From the NCBI GenBank assembly GCA_903867225.1, contig CAIPQN010000061.1, forward strand, positions 1 to 51,083: a DNA stretch of 51,083 bases, written 5' to 3'. Position 1 is the first letter of the stretch; each line of letters starts with the position of its first letter. Positions 1-8,831 of this stretch are shown piece by piece. Source of the DNA: an uncultured Pseudomonadota bacterium. GTDB taxonomy: Bacteria > Pseudomonadota > Gammaproteobacteria > Methylococcales > Methylomonadaceae. Position numbers and translations under genes: made by a program. The notes beneath the pieces are model-generated. The model did not search any database and was not told the DNA's origin. It saw only the letters and a list, made by a program, of their open reading frames with translations.

Positions 1-49
1 CTTCTTCTACACAGCAATACACATAAATGATAAAGTCTTCAAGCGGCAT
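1..49 (-). CDS. N-terminus of a transposase-like protein, cut by the window edge
   Basis: The minus strand has an ATG at 49-47 preceded by a good ribosome binding site (AGGAGAAG, about 61-54). The frame stays open to the window edge and reads MPLEDFIIYVYCCVEE. This acidic/aromatic opening resembles the first residues of IS982/IS4-like DDE transposases, but 16 residues are too few for a firm family call. The position at the very end of the window fits a contig ending in a multicopy insertion sequence. It could instead be an unrelated small protein. Confidence 0.45.
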   Translation of the reverse strand, partial: MPLEDFIIYVYCCVEE

Positions 50-319
50 GGCTCTTCTCCTGATTTGAGTTGCTTTTGGTAGAACAACTTTGCAGGAAAA
101 TGGGTCATGCTTTCAACTAAAAAAGTCGAACATCGCGTTGTGTGTAGGCAATTTTATCAGCTGATAAGTGAACTGAAACTTAATTTAATTTTATTTCTCG
201 ATTAACACGATTAAAAAAATAGCGCACAAATGGAACTTAGTGTTTAAAATTCTGCGTTCAAATTAACGGATTTGAATCATTTGAAATTCAAGCCATTGCA
301 GTAAACAGAGAGGGAAGTT
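50..319. other. Non-coding left flank with a 14-bp perfect palindrome
   Basis: No convincing gene lies between the transposase-like start and the desaturase. The stretch is AT-rich. It contains a perfect palindrome, TTATCAGCTGATAA, at 154-167, about 150 bp upstream of the desaturase start, which could be an operator. The left part (about 50-110) may still belong to the insertion sequence, but I cannot define its terminal repeat. Confidence 0.4.
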
Positions 320-1444
320 TTGAGCATAGAACAATACCATGCAGTTGATAGAGATCAACTCGCAAAAGACATTGATGAAATTCAACGCGATATTTTGGGT
401 AAGACCGATATGAGCGATTTTGAACATCTTAGAAAAATAGAAAGTTGGGGGCGTATTTGCACGACTTTGGGTTATGGCACGGCATGGATTATTCCGAACC
501 CAATTTCGGCTTACCTGATTAGTCAAGGCAATTTCACTCGCTGGACAACTGTCGCTCATCATGTTCTACATCGCGGTTATGACAAAATTGAAGGCATTCC
601 TGAACGTTACACCAGTAAAGGTTTTGCGAAAGGTTGGCGACGTTATTTTGATTGGTTAGATTGGATTTATCCTGCTGCATGGGATGTTGAACATAATAAT
701 ATCCACCACTATCATTTAGGTGAAGAAGTCGATCCTGATCAAGTTGAATTTAATATGGAAGCATTACGCAATTCCAACATTCCAACATGGGGACGTTATG
801 CTTTATTAGCTGTTATGGCGGCAAGTTGGAAAATTATTTACTACGCATCTTCGACATTAACCGAATATCGCGCTATTCAAGCTAAAGAAGCAGCTGGGAA
901 GCGTAATAAAGTTTCACGATTAGATATGTGGAACCCGTTAAAACCCGAAGGAAAAGATTTGTGGTTAAGTTGTATGTTACCTTACGGGATTGTGCAATTT
1001 GCAATTATTCCACTATTGTTTTTGCCAATAAGTGCGATTGCTGCCACGAATGTTTTTATTAACGTTTTAATGGCAGAAGTATTTACCAATTTACATTCAT
1101 TCTTAGTCATTGGTCCAAATCATACAGGTGAGGACGTGATGATGTTTGATACAAAAGCAAAAGGTAAAGGTGAATTTTATTTACGCCAAATTGTTGGTTC
1201 GGTCAATTATCCAAATGGTACAAATACGTTAGATTTTTTACACGGTTGGTTAAATTATCAAATTGAACATCATTTGTGGCCAGAAATGGCGGCGAGCCAA
1301 TATCAACAAGCGCAAGCACGGGTCAAAGCAGTATGTGAAAAACATAACATTCCATATATTCAAGAATCTGTATTTACTCGTTTGAGAAAAACCCTCGATA
1401 TTATGGTAGGTAAAACATCAATGTTACGTCCTCAATCGATTTAA
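320..1444 (+). CDS. Membrane fatty acid desaturase
   Basis: A 374-residue integral-membrane di-iron desaturase that would introduce a double bond into membrane acyl chains. Histidine clusters seen in the sequence are HHVLHRG (about residue 81), HNNIHHYH (about 126) and QIEHHLWP (about 315), the last being the classic QxxHH box. Hydrophobic stretches lie between them (about 160-175 and 220-255). The start is TTG at 320, chosen because AGAGGGAAG sits just upstream and no ATG is available before the first conserved segment. The gene stands alone, followed by a strong hairpin terminator shared with convergent gpsA. The subfamily (delta-9, delta-12 or hydroxylase-like) cannot be fixed by eye. Confidence 0.85.
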   Translation: MSIEQYHAVDRDQLAKDIDEIQRDILGKTDMSDFEHLRKIESWGRICTTLGYGTAWIIPNPISAYLISQGNFTRWTTVAHHVLHRGYDKIEGIPERYTSKGFAKGWRRYFDWLDWIYPAAWDVEHNNIHHYHLGEEVDPDQVEFNMEALRNSNIPTWGRYALLAVMAASWKIIYYASSTLTEYRAIQAKEAAGKRNKVSRLDMWNPLKPEGKDLWLSCMLPYGIVQFAIIPLLFLPISAIAATNVFINVLMAEVFTNLHSFLVIGPNHTGEDVMMFDTKAKGKGEFYLRQIVGSVNYPNGTNTLDFLHGWLNYQIEHHLWPEMAASQYQQAQARVKAVCEKHNIPYIQESVFTRLRKTLDIMVGKTSMLRPQSI

Positions 1445-1456
1445 AAAGTGGGCGTT

Positions 1457-1492
1457 AAAAAAGCTCCATTTTTCAATATGGAGCTTTTTTTA
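1457..1492. terminator. Bidirectional intrinsic terminator
   Basis: The inverted repeat AAAAAAGCTCCAT / ATGGAGCTTTTTT has a 9-nt loop, with A-run and T-run on either side. It lies between the desaturase stop (1444) and the gpsA stop (1509), so it can end transcription from both sides. Confidence 0.85.
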
Positions 1493-1508
1493 ATCGTTTT
1501 TTTTGCAA

Positions 1509-2507
1509 CTAAGATTCTGATTTTTGTTCGCGAGCTAGTAAGTTTTGAACTGCTTCACGCGGATCTAAACTTTCATAAAGCACTTTGTATGTTTGTTCGG
1601 TAATTGGCATTTCAATCCCAAACTTTTGTGCTAATAAATAGGTTTGTTTTGCGGCGGAAACGCCTTCAATTTCTTGACCAATTTCAGCTTTCGCTTCGTC
1701 GAGATTTTTGCCTTGACCTAATGCTAAACCAAATCGACGATTGCGTGATTGGTTGTCAGTACACGTCAAAAGCAAATCGCCCAAACCTGCTAACCCCATA
1801 AATGTATCGGGTTTACCGCCGAGTTGAATACCTAAACGCATAATTTCACTCATGCCGCGTGTAATTAAAGCAGCACGGGTATTTGCGCCGAAACCTAAAC
1901 CATCTGCGATACCAGCCGCAATTGCCATGACGTTTTTCACCGCGCCACCGACTTCTACACCAATCAAATCGTTGTTGGTATAGGCGCGAAAACGATCGCT
2001 ATGCAAAATTGTCGCAAGTTGTGCAGCAAAATCCGAATGTGTCGAAGCAATCGCAATCGCGGTTGGTAAATCTGCTGCAACTTCTTTGGCAAAACTTGGT
2101 CCTGAAACTAAGGCAGCGGGCGTTTCTGAACCAAAAACTTCCGCGACGATTTCATGTAATAAGCCACCGTTTTCTTTATTGAATCCTTTGGTTGCCCACG
2201 AAATTTTCACGTTTTCAGACACCAACGGTTTTAATTTTTGCAACGTATCTTTAAAAGCGTGTGAGGGAACGGACACTAAAATCAAATCACTAAATGCCGC
2301 GACTTCTGCTAAATCCGATGTCAGTGTTAAATTGTCGTTGAATGGCAAATTCGGCAAATAACGGTGATTTTCACGGTCATTTTTTAGTGTTTCGATATGC
2401 GTAGGATTATGCCCCCATAATAGCGTTTGGCAACCATTTCTGGCTGCCAACATAGCTAATGCCGTTCCCCAAGATCCTGCACCGAGTACCGCTATTTTGT
2501 TCGTCAT
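1509..2507 (-). CDS. gpsA: NAD(P)-dependent glycerol-3-phosphate dehydrogenase
   Basis: Reduces dihydroxyacetone phosphate to sn-glycerol 3-phosphate, the backbone of phospholipids, in the cytosol. Its 332 residues match the family length. Seen: the N-terminal Rossmann motif GAGSWGTALA (residues 9-18), the SGPSFAKEVA segment (about 140), the catalytic-lysine motif GGAVKNVMAIAAG (about 190) and the GLAGLGDLLLTCT segment (about 240). It starts 4 nt after the secB stop, so the two are surely co-transcribed. The order rhodanese-secB-gpsA is the standard gammaproteobacterial one. Confidence 0.97.
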   Translation of the reverse strand: MTNKIAVLGAGSWGTALAMLAARNGCQTLLWGHNPTHIETLKNDRENHRYLPNLPFNDNLTLTSDLAEVAAFSDLILVSVPSHAFKDTLQKLKPLVSENVKISWATKGFNKENGGLLHEIVAEVFGSETPAALVSGPSFAKEVAADLPTAIAIASTHSDFAAQLATILHSDRFRAYTNNDLIGVEVGGAVKNVMAIAAGIADGLGFGANTRAALITRGMSEIMRLGIQLGGKPDTFMGLAGLGDLLLTCTDNQSRNRRFGLALGQGKNLDEAKAEIGQEIEGVSAAKQTYLLAQKFGIEMPITEQTYKVLYESLDPREAVQNLLAREQKSES

Positions 2508-2511
2508 TATC

Positions 2512-2979
2512 TTAGTTTATCGAGTCAGAACTTGGCGCGTTGCCTGTTTGTTCTTGTTGTGATTGTGCGTGTTGTGCGTAAAGCGCGTCGAAATTAACGG
2601 GAGCAAGGATAAATTGTGGAAAACCACCTTTTGCAACTAAATCGGAAACAACTTCACGAGCATACGGGAATAGAATGTTCGGGCAGAAACTTCCTACCAT
2701 TCCGCCCATTTCTTGTTCGGTAAAGCCACTCAAAACAAAAATTCCAGCTTGTGTAACTTCAACCAAATACGCGACAACTTCACCACTTTTCACCGTGATG
2801 GTTAATTTGATTGCGACTTCCGCTAAATTTTCGTCCAATTGTTGAACATTGGTAGCCAAGTTGAAATCAACATTCGGTTCCCATTTTTCAACGAAAACTT
2901 GCGGTGAGTTTGGTGTTTCAAATGAAATGTCTTTCGTGTAAATTTTTTGGATTGCGAATTGCTTTTCTTGTTCAGCCAT
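2512..2979 (-). CDS. secB: Protein-export chaperone SecB
   Basis: A tetrameric cytosolic chaperone that keeps preproteins unfolded and hands them to SecA. At 155 residues it has the usual size. Seen: the KIYTKDISFETPNSP opening strand, the VYLVEVTQAGIF-like core and the conserved CPNILFPYAREVVSDLVAKGGF segment (discussed as residues about 105-126). The C-terminus is short, polar and Gln/Ser-rich. It sits between a membrane rhodanese and gpsA as in E. coli, except that the glutaredoxin gene grxC often found before secB is absent. Confidence 0.96.
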   Translation of the reverse strand: MAEQEKQFAIQKIYTKDISFETPNSPQVFVEKWEPNVDFNLATNVQQLDENLAEVAIKLTITVKSGEVVAYLVEVTQAGIFVLSGFTEQEMGGMVGSFCPNILFPYAREVVSDLVAKGGFPQFILAPVNFDALYAQHAQSQQEQTGNAPSSDSIN

Positions 2980-3032
2980 GATTTTTCTCTTTGTTAAGTT
3001 AAATTTGTGAAAATGTTAAAATGAATATCGGA

Positions 3033-3482
3033 TTAAGAAACAACCCGATTTTTGCTGGTGATTTTGATTGGCAATTTGTATTCGTCTTGCCACGCATTCA
3101 TTCCACCTGTGAGAATTAGTACGTTTTCAAAGCCCGATTTTGTCAACAATTTTGCCGCAGCAGACGCTCGTGTCCCTGTTTGGCAAGTAATCAACAATAA
3201 GTTTTTTTGATATTTTTGTAAACTAGGTAATTGTTCAGTCAATTTACTGAATGGTGCGTTTATGGAGTTTGCAATGTGACCTAGAATGAAATCTGGAGAT
3301 TCACGCACGTCAATAACAACGGTTTTTTCGTCATCAATTTTTTGCACTGCCAACATCGGTGAAATGGAGTCAAAACGTTTGAATGCTGTATCAAAAAATT
3401 CTTGGATAAGCAAAAACGTCACAATTGCCATACCAAGTGACAAAATATAATGGTTTAAAATAAATTCGAGGTAACGATCCAT
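3033..3482 (-). CDS. Membrane-anchored rhodanese-like protein (YibN type)
   Basis: A 149-residue protein with one N-terminal transmembrane segment (about residues 10-30) and a C-terminal rhodanese domain. The active-site loop reads CQTGTRAS (Cys near residue 100), and DVRESPDFILGHIANSINAP is the typical substrate-domain motif. It would act as a sulfurtransferase or redox protein on the inner face of the inner membrane; its physiological acceptor is unknown. It is first in the minus-strand unit with secB and gpsA, 53 nt ahead of secB, and diverges from gpmI. Confidence 0.85.
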   Translation of the reverse strand: MDRYLEFILNHYILSLGMAIVTFLLIQEFFDTAFKRFDSISPMLAVQKIDDEKTVVIDVRESPDFILGHIANSINAPFSKLTEQLPSLQKYQKNLLLITCQTGTRASAAAKLLTKSGFENVLILTGGMNAWQDEYKLPIKITSKNRVVS

Positions 3483-3520
3483 AAGTGTTTTCTATAAAGT
3501 GAATAAAAAGAATTTGAAGT

Positions 3521-3564
3521 AACGGCGGTTGAAGTGTGTTGCTATAATGCCGTTTAACAACCGC
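3521..3564 (+). promoter_or_regulatory. Extended -10 promoter of gpmI flanked by nested inverted repeats
   Basis: TGCTATAAT (-10 hexamer at 3543-3548) is an extended -10 box; no -35 hexamer is present at the usual distance. It is flanked by overlapping inverted repeats: AACGGC (3521-3526) with GCCGTT (3549-3554), and GCGGTTG (3525-3531) with CAACCGC (3558-3564). The symmetry around the -10 suggests a repressor site or an RNA hairpin just after the start of transcription. Confidence 0.5.
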
Positions 3565-3625
3565 TCGATTGCGCGAAATCATACCTTAATTTGCGGCATT
3601 ACCGTTATTTGAAAAAGGAAAAATC

Positions 3626-5164
3626 ATGACACAACGTATTAAACCGTTAGTTTTACTAATTTTAGATGGATTCGGCTATTCACCAGAAACCGAAAATAAC
3701 GCGATTGCATTAGCCAAAACACCGTGTTGGGATAAGTTGCAAAAAACGTATCCAATGACCTATTTGCAATGTTCTGGTCACGTTGTGGGTTTGCCCGACG
3801 GACAGATGGGGAATTCTGAAGTTGGGCATTTGCATATTGGTTGTGGACGCTATATTCCACAAGATTTTTCATTAGTAAATGACGCAATTGTTGATGGTAG
3901 TTTTTTTGATAATGCCGTTTTATGTAAAGCGGTAGACGAAGCGAAATCAAACGATAAAGCATTGCATATTTTAGGTTTACTTTCAGCAGGTGGTGTTCAT
4001 AGCCACGAAGCACAAATTGCGGCGATGGTTGAACTTGCTGCAAAACGAGGACTTTCAAAAATTTATGTTCATGCGTTTTTAGACGGACGCGACGTGCCAC
4101 CAAAAAGCGCAGCCAGTTCATTTACCTTTTTGGAAACTAAAATGCGTGAATGCGGTGCGGGAAAAATTGCGTCAATCACAGGACGTTTTTATGCGATGGA
4201 CAGAGATAATCGCTGGGAACGTGTCGCGCAAGCCTACGAAATGCTGATGAAAGCTAACGCACCACATTTTGCAACGACGGCGCAAACTGGTTTAGACGCG
4301 GCTTATGAACGCGGCGAAACAGACGAATTTGTGTTGCCAACGTTAATTGCTGAAAATCAAGAATCGGTTGTTTCTATTGGTTTAGACGATTCAGTTGTGT
4401 TTATGAATTTCCGCGCCGACCGAGCGCGTGAAATTAGCCAAGCGATTACCGAACCGACTTTCGATAAATTTGAACGTAATCACGCACCACATCGTGGATA
4501 TTTTGCGACTTTGACGCAATATCACGAGAAATTTAATTATCCGATTGCGTTCACGTCGCCCAATTTAAAAAACAGTTTAGGCGATTATTTGTCGCAACAA
4601 GGTTTGACGCAATTGCGTATCGCTGAAACCGAAAAATACGCACACGTTACGTTCTTTTTCAACGGCGGACGTGATGAGCCGTTTGAAGGTGAAGACCGCA
4701 TTTTAATTCAATCGCCAAAAGTCAAAACCTACGATTTGCAACCCGAAATGAGTGCGCCCGAAGTCACTTATCATTTGGTGAAAGACATTATCGAAGAAAA
4801 ACATGATGTGATTATTTGCAACCTTGCGAATTGTGACATGGTGGGACATACGGGAAATTTAACGGCGGCGATTGCAGCAGTTGAAGTGATTGACCAATCG
4901 TTAAATTGCATTTTGGATGCGCTAATTTCTGTTGGTGGTCGAATGCTTGTCACGGCTGATCATGGAAACATTGAACAAATGACCGACGAAATCACACACC
5001 AAGCACACACCGCGCACACGACGAATGTTGTGCCATTGGTTTATGTGGAAGGTGATGGCGCGTTGGCAGAAGGTGGAAATTTAGCAGACATTGCACCAAC
5101 CATGTTGGCAATTTTAGGACTTTCACAACCTGTCGAAATGAATGGCAAATCGTTGTTGCGTTAA
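3626..5164 (+). CDS. gpmI: 2,3-bisphosphoglycerate-independent phosphoglycerate mutase
   Basis: Interconverts 3- and 2-phosphoglycerate in glycolysis/gluconeogenesis, using two manganese ions and a phosphoserine. At 512 residues it has the family length. Seen: metal ligand LILDGFG (Asp14), the catalytic serine loop QMGNSEVGH (Ser64), the HAFLDGRDVPP motif (about 150), NFRADRAR (about 255), and the C-terminal metal motifs NCDMVGHTG (about 405) and TADHGN (about 440). A ribosome binding site (AAAGGAAAAATC) precedes the ATG. Its stop overlaps the envC start by one base, as in the E. coli gpmI-envC pair. Confidence 0.97.
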   Translation: MTQRIKPLVLLILDGFGYSPETENNAIALAKTPCWDKLQKTYPMTYLQCSGHVVGLPDGQMGNSEVGHLHIGCGRYIPQDFSLVNDAIVDGSFFDNAVLCKAVDEAKSNDKALHILGLLSAGGVHSHEAQIAAMVELAAKRGLSKIYVHAFLDGRDVPPKSAASSFTFLETKMRECGAGKIASITGRFYAMDRDNRWERVAQAYEMLMKANAPHFATTAQTGLDAAYERGETDEFVLPTLIAENQESVVSIGLDDSVVFMNFRADRAREISQAITEPTFDKFERNHAPHRGYFATLTQYHEKFNYPIAFTSPNLKNSLGDYLSQQGLTQLRIAETEKYAHVTFFFNGGRDEPFEGEDRILIQSPKVKTYDLQPEMSAPEVTYHLVKDIIEEKHDVIICNLANCDMVGHTGNLTAAIAAVEVIDQSLNCILDALISVGGRMLVTADHGNIEQMTDEITHQAHTAHTTNVVPLVYVEGDGALAEGGNLADIAPTMLAILGLSQPVEMNGKSLLR

Positions 5165-6381
5165 TGTTTAAATACGTTTTTGGATTATTTCTAATGTTCA
5201 GCGTGGCGAATAGTCGCGCTGAAATGCCTATTGATAAAACGGCTTTGTTGAATAGCCAACTCGCCGAACTCGATAAACTTTATGGCAATACATCAGCGTT
5301 ATTAAAAGCGTTGGAAAATCACACCGCGAAACAAAAACAAAATTTGGCAAAAATTCACGTTGAAGTCCAAGCGTTGACGTTAGAAATTAGTAAGCAAAAC
5401 GATGAACTCACTGGGCAAGTCAAAACCATGTATGCCATGGGACATAAAGAGCGGATTAAATTACTACTCAATCAACAAGACCCGATTTTGACCAGTCGAA
5501 TGATGGCGTATTACGATTATTTGAATGCGCGACGTGTGAACCAACTGACGAATGTCAGTGAAACTTTGCGTCGTTTGGAGCATTTAAAAAAACAAAATGA
5601 AATTGAAACGGCACAACTCGAACAAAATTTGACGCAAAAACGACTTGAACAAAATTCGGTGGAAGCGATTAAAAAACAACGCGCTCAATTATTAAAACAA
5701 GCTACGCCTGATTTTTTATCGAATGAACAGCAAATCAATCGTTTAAAAGACAGTGAATCTGCGTTGAAAAATTTGCTTTCTACCTTACAATCATCAAATA
5801 GTGATTTGAGTTCAGAAATTGAAAAAGCCCGCACTTTACGAAAAAAACGCTTGAAAGCTGAAGAAGAAACAGCAATTGTCGCACCAAAATTAGCTGATGA
5901 AGAACCTGCGATTACAACAATTCACAAAAATAAAAATATCTCGGTAGAACCCATAATTCCGCCGTCGCCTGATGACTTCCCAATGTTAGAAGGCGATTTT
6001 GCAAAATTAAAAGGGCAATTACCTTTTCCAGTCGCTGGCGACTTGATTAAAAAATTTGGTTCGGCGCGTGATGAAGGAAAGTTAGACGGCGTTATTATTG
6101 CAGCTCCAGAAGGTACAGAAATTCACAGTATCACCGATGGAAAAGTGATTTATGCCGATTGGATGCGCGGTTATGGCTTGCTTATTATTGTCGATCACGG
6201 CAAAGGCTACATTAGTCTTTATGCGTTTAATCAAAGTTTATATAAAAAAATCGGTGACGTAGTAAATTCAGGCGATGTCATTGCATCAGTGGGATTGAGT
6301 GGTGGTCACGATAGAGCAAGTCTGTATTTCGGAATTCGTAAAAAAGGCAAAGCGGTCGATCCCGTTGAATGGTGCAAATAA
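5164..6381 (+). CDS. envC: Murein hydrolase activator EnvC
   Basis: A periplasmic activator of the septal amidases AmiA/AmiB during cell division. Its 405 residues comprise a signal peptide (about 1-19), a long coiled coil (about 25-240, rich in Gln/Leu/Lys), a Pro-rich linker and a C-terminal LytM domain (about 285-400). The LytM domain is degenerate as in true EnvC: the metal-binding histidines are replaced, with VIIAAPEG at the first site and ISLYAFNQ at the second. It should therefore not cut murein itself. It overlaps gpmI by one base and is followed by ctpA. FtsE-FtsX, which controls EnvC across the membrane, is encoded at 11751-13441 in the same window. Confidence 0.93.
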   Translation: MFKYVFGLFLMFSVANSRAEMPIDKTALLNSQLAELDKLYGNTSALLKALENHTAKQKQNLAKIHVEVQALTLEISKQNDELTGQVKTMYAMGHKERIKLLLNQQDPILTSRMMAYYDYLNARRVNQLTNVSETLRRLEHLKKQNEIETAQLEQNLTQKRLEQNSVEAIKKQRAQLLKQATPDFLSNEQQINRLKDSESALKNLLSTLQSSNSDLSSEIEKARTLRKKRLKAEEETAIVAPKLADEEPAITTIHKNKNISVEPIIPPSPDDFPMLEGDFAKLKGQLPFPVAGDLIKKFGSARDEGKLDGVIIAAPEGTEIHSITDGKVIYADWMRGYGLLIIVDHGKGYISLYAFNQSLYKKIGDVVNSGDVIASVGLSGGHDRASLYFGIRKKGKAVDPVEWCK

Positions 6382-6427
6382 AAATCAAACAAACCAAATT
6401 TAAAAAACTAATTGGATAAAAAATAAA

Positions 6428-7747
6428 ATGTTGAAAAATAAAAAAACGTATTTGTTAAGCCTCGTTTTGAGTGGCGTGATTGGCGGTATGAGTGGCAATG
6501 TATTTGCCGAAAAAAATCCACCTGTCGCAGCTGTTGATACTGAATCGACAGCTTTACCTTTAGAAGATTTAAAAACGTTCACTGAAATTTTTGGACGAAT
6601 TAAACAAGATTATGTTGAGCCTGTTTCAGACAAAAAACTTTTAGAAGACGCTGTTAAAGGCATGTTGAGTGGTTTAGACCCACATTCTGCGTATTTATTG
6701 GCTGAAGAATATCAAGAATTAAAAGAAGGAACGACGGGACAATTTGGTGGCTTAGGCATTGAAGTTTCAATGGAAAATGGTTACGTCAAAGTTGTGTCGC
6801 CTATTGACGATACTCCAGCACAACGTGCAGGTATTAAAGCAGGCGATTTAATTATTCGCCTAGATGATAAACCTGTAAAAGGTATGACGTTAGCAGATGC
6901 AGTGAAAATGATGCGTGGCGAAGCGGGAAGCAAAATTTTATTAACCGTCGTGCGCGAAGGTTCAGAAGCACCGTTAAAAATTTCGTTAACGCGTGACATC
7001 ATCAAAGCAAAAAGCGTTAAAAGTAAAATGCTTGATAAAAACTATGGTTACGTTCGCATTAGTAGCTTCCAATCGGGTACTGGTGAAAGTTTAAAAGAGG
7101 CGTTGGCGGCGTTGAAAAAAGAAAATGGCGGCACATTAAAAGGACTTGTTTTGGATTTGAGAAATAATCCTGGAGGCGTTTTGAATGCAGCGGTTGATGT
7201 GAGTGATGCGTTTTTGCGTAGCGGTTTAATCGTTTATACCAAAGGACGAATTCCAAATTCTGAAATGCGTTTCAATGCGGCTGCTGATGATTTAATAGAT
7301 GATGCACCAATGGTGGTTTTGATTAACGCAGGTTCTGCTTCGGCTTCTGAAATTGTGGCGGGCGCATTACAAGATTCAAAACGTGCAATTATTATGGGTG
7401 AAAAATCATTCGGAAAAGGTTCTGTTCAAACGATTTTACCAACCAGCAACGGTTCTGCTGTAAAACTTACGACGGCACGTTATTACACGCCATCAGGACG
7501 CTCAATTCAGGCAGAAGGTATTGAGCCAGATGTAGCGTTGGCGCAAATGAAATTAGAATCGGTTGAAAAATCAGAGTTTAAACCCGTAAAAGAATCGGAC
7601 TTATCGAATCATTTGCAAAATAAAAAAGAAAAAGCAGCTGAAATTAAAGAAACCGAAGCAAAAGAAAAAGAGGCTTTAGACACAAAAGATTATGCGTTGA
7701 ATGAGGCATTGACGTTGTTGAAAGGTATTAGCATTATGAAACGGTAA
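6428..7747 (+). CDS. ctpA: Carboxy-terminal processing protease (S41 family)
   Basis: A periplasmic serine protease of 439 residues with an N-terminal signal peptide (about 1-27), an S41 N-terminal domain, a PDZ domain (about 95-175, motif GGLGIEV followed by TPAQRAGIKAGD) and the S41 catalytic core. The catalytic dyad is visible: Ser305 in GSASASE and Lys330 in SFGKGSVQ, 25 residues apart as in the family. The C-terminal tail (about 385-415) is unusually Lys/Glu-rich. It probably trims or degrades envelope proteins, including murein hydrolases. It follows envC by 46 bp and ends at a strong terminator. Confidence 0.94.
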   Translation: MLKNKKTYLLSLVLSGVIGGMSGNVFAEKNPPVAAVDTESTALPLEDLKTFTEIFGRIKQDYVEPVSDKKLLEDAVKGMLSGLDPHSAYLLAEEYQELKEGTTGQFGGLGIEVSMENGYVKVVSPIDDTPAQRAGIKAGDLIIRLDDKPVKGMTLADAVKMMRGEAGSKILLTVVREGSEAPLKISLTRDIIKAKSVKSKMLDKNYGYVRISSFQSGTGESLKEALAALKKENGGTLKGLVLDLRNNPGGVLNAAVDVSDAFLRSGLIVYTKGRIPNSEMRFNAAADDLIDDAPMVVLINAGSASASEIVAGALQDSKRAIIMGEKSFGKGSVQTILPTSNGSAVKLTTARYYTPSGRSIQAEGIEPDVALAQMKLESVEKSEFKPVKESDLSNHLQNKKEKAAEIKETEAKEKEALDTKDYALNEALTLLKGISIMKR

Positions 7748-7763
7748 TTTTTTCTAATCCCAA

Positions 7764-7796
7764 GGGGGCGTGATTTACAAAATCACGCCCTTTTTT
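7764..7796 (+). terminator. Intrinsic terminator after ctpA
   Basis: A GC-rich stem GGGCGTGATT / AATCACGCCC with loop TACAA and a T6 tail. It ends the gpmI-envC-ctpA unit. Confidence 0.92.
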
Positions 7797-7809
7797 GTGT
7801 TTGTAATTT

Positions 7810-8034
7810 TTAATGAATCCGCGACCCAATACCAGTGGGTTCAATGATTCCTGTTGCAGTTAAAATGACTACAAAAATAAATAAAGCTACAGACAAACCA
7901 ATGCGGAACGTTAATGCTTTGAGCGTTTTTTGTGAATTGGCTGGGTCTTTGTGTTTTACTAAGTGAAATAACGCAGAACCCAAACTAGCGATAATCGCGA
8001 CAAATGCAATAATAATGAGCGTTTTAATCAACAT
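7810..8034 (-). CDS. DUF2909 twin-transmembrane protein
   Basis: A 74-residue protein with two transmembrane helices (about 3-25 and 46-66) joined by a short polar loop containing KHKDP, the arrangement of the DUF2909 family. That family usually sits inside cytochrome c oxidase operons. Here it is on the opposite strand to SURF1 and none of the oxidase subunit genes are next to it, so it looks like a leftover of a rearranged cox locus. Its molecular role is unknown. Confidence 0.7.
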   Translation of the reverse strand: MLIKTLIIIAFVAIIASLGSALFHLVKHKDPANSQKTLKALTFRIGLSVALFIFVVILTATGIIEPTGIGSRIH

Positions 8035-8111
8035 GAAATTCGTATCGTGAAAAAAAGAAAAGTCTATTTTCGATGATTTTACGACATGAATACAACTTTA
8101 AAGGGTAGGGC

Positions 8112-8831
8112 ATGAATATAAATTTAAAATGGTTGTTTGCGTATTTAAGTTTTTTTACGCTATTTTTAAGTTTGGGCGTATGGCAAGTTCAACGCGCTGA
8201 CGACAAACAACAATTTTTAGATCTCGAAGCTAAACGTATTAGTGATTCAGTGCAATTAACAATTGAAACGCCTGATAATTTGGCACAATTACGTTATAAA
8301 AAAGCCAGTATTACGGGGAAATTTGATACAACGAAACAATTTTTGCTCGACAATCAAATTGATACTGGCAAAGCAGGTTATTTTGTTTTTACTCCGTTTA
8401 AACTATTAAATAGTAATAAAGCGATTTTGGTCAATCGTGGTTGGATTCCGCTGATTGAACCGCGTGCGACGTTGCCAAATATCGATTTTCAATCCGAAAA
8501 TGAAGCAACATTAAATGGGCGAATCAATACATTTCCAAGTATCGGTTTAAAGTTAGACGGTGCGAATCAACCAACAAAAACAAATCCCGCTGTCGTAGGT
8601 GTAATTGATACACAAGTTTTAGCAACACTCACGGGTTATGAATTATTTAACTTTCAATTAGAATTAGACGCAAATTCGCCCAACGGTTTCAAACGTGAAT
8701 GGGCGGTTGCAAAAATTATGCAACCTGAACAACATTTAGGCTACGCACTACAATGGTTTGGTTTAGCGTTTGTGTTGACAATAATCTTTATTAAATTAGG
8801 TTTGCAAAAAAATGACTCCCCAACAACGTAA
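8112..8831 (+). CDS. SURF1-family cytochrome oxidase assembly protein
   Basis: An inner-membrane protein that helps insert heme A into subunit I of aa3-type cytochrome c oxidase. Its 239 residues fit the family: an N-terminal membrane helix (about 8-25), a periplasmic domain and a C-terminal helix (about 213-230). Family motifs seen are LGVWQVQR (about 21), GYFVFTPF (about 94), VNRGWIP (about 112) and HLGYALQWFGLA (about 203). The start has an upstream AAAGGGTAGG. It overlaps the next gene by 20 bp. No oxidase subunit genes lie in this window. Confidence 0.93.
   Translation: MNINLKWLFAYLSFFTLFLSLGVWQVQRADDKQQFLDLEAKRISDSVQLTIETPDNLAQLRYKKASITGKFDTTKQFLLDNQIDTGKAGYFVFTPFKLLNSNKAILVNRGWIPLIEPRATLPNIDFQSENEATLNGRINTFPSIGLKLDGANQPTKTNPAVVGVIDTQVLATLTGYELFNFQLELDANSPNGFKREWAVAKIMQPEQHLGYALQWFGLAFVLTIIFIKLGLQKNDSPTT

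Noticed and set aside
3639-4121. Minus-strand 160-codon frame inside gpmI
   Set aside because: It is antisense to highly conserved gpmI motifs and has no recognisable protein features.
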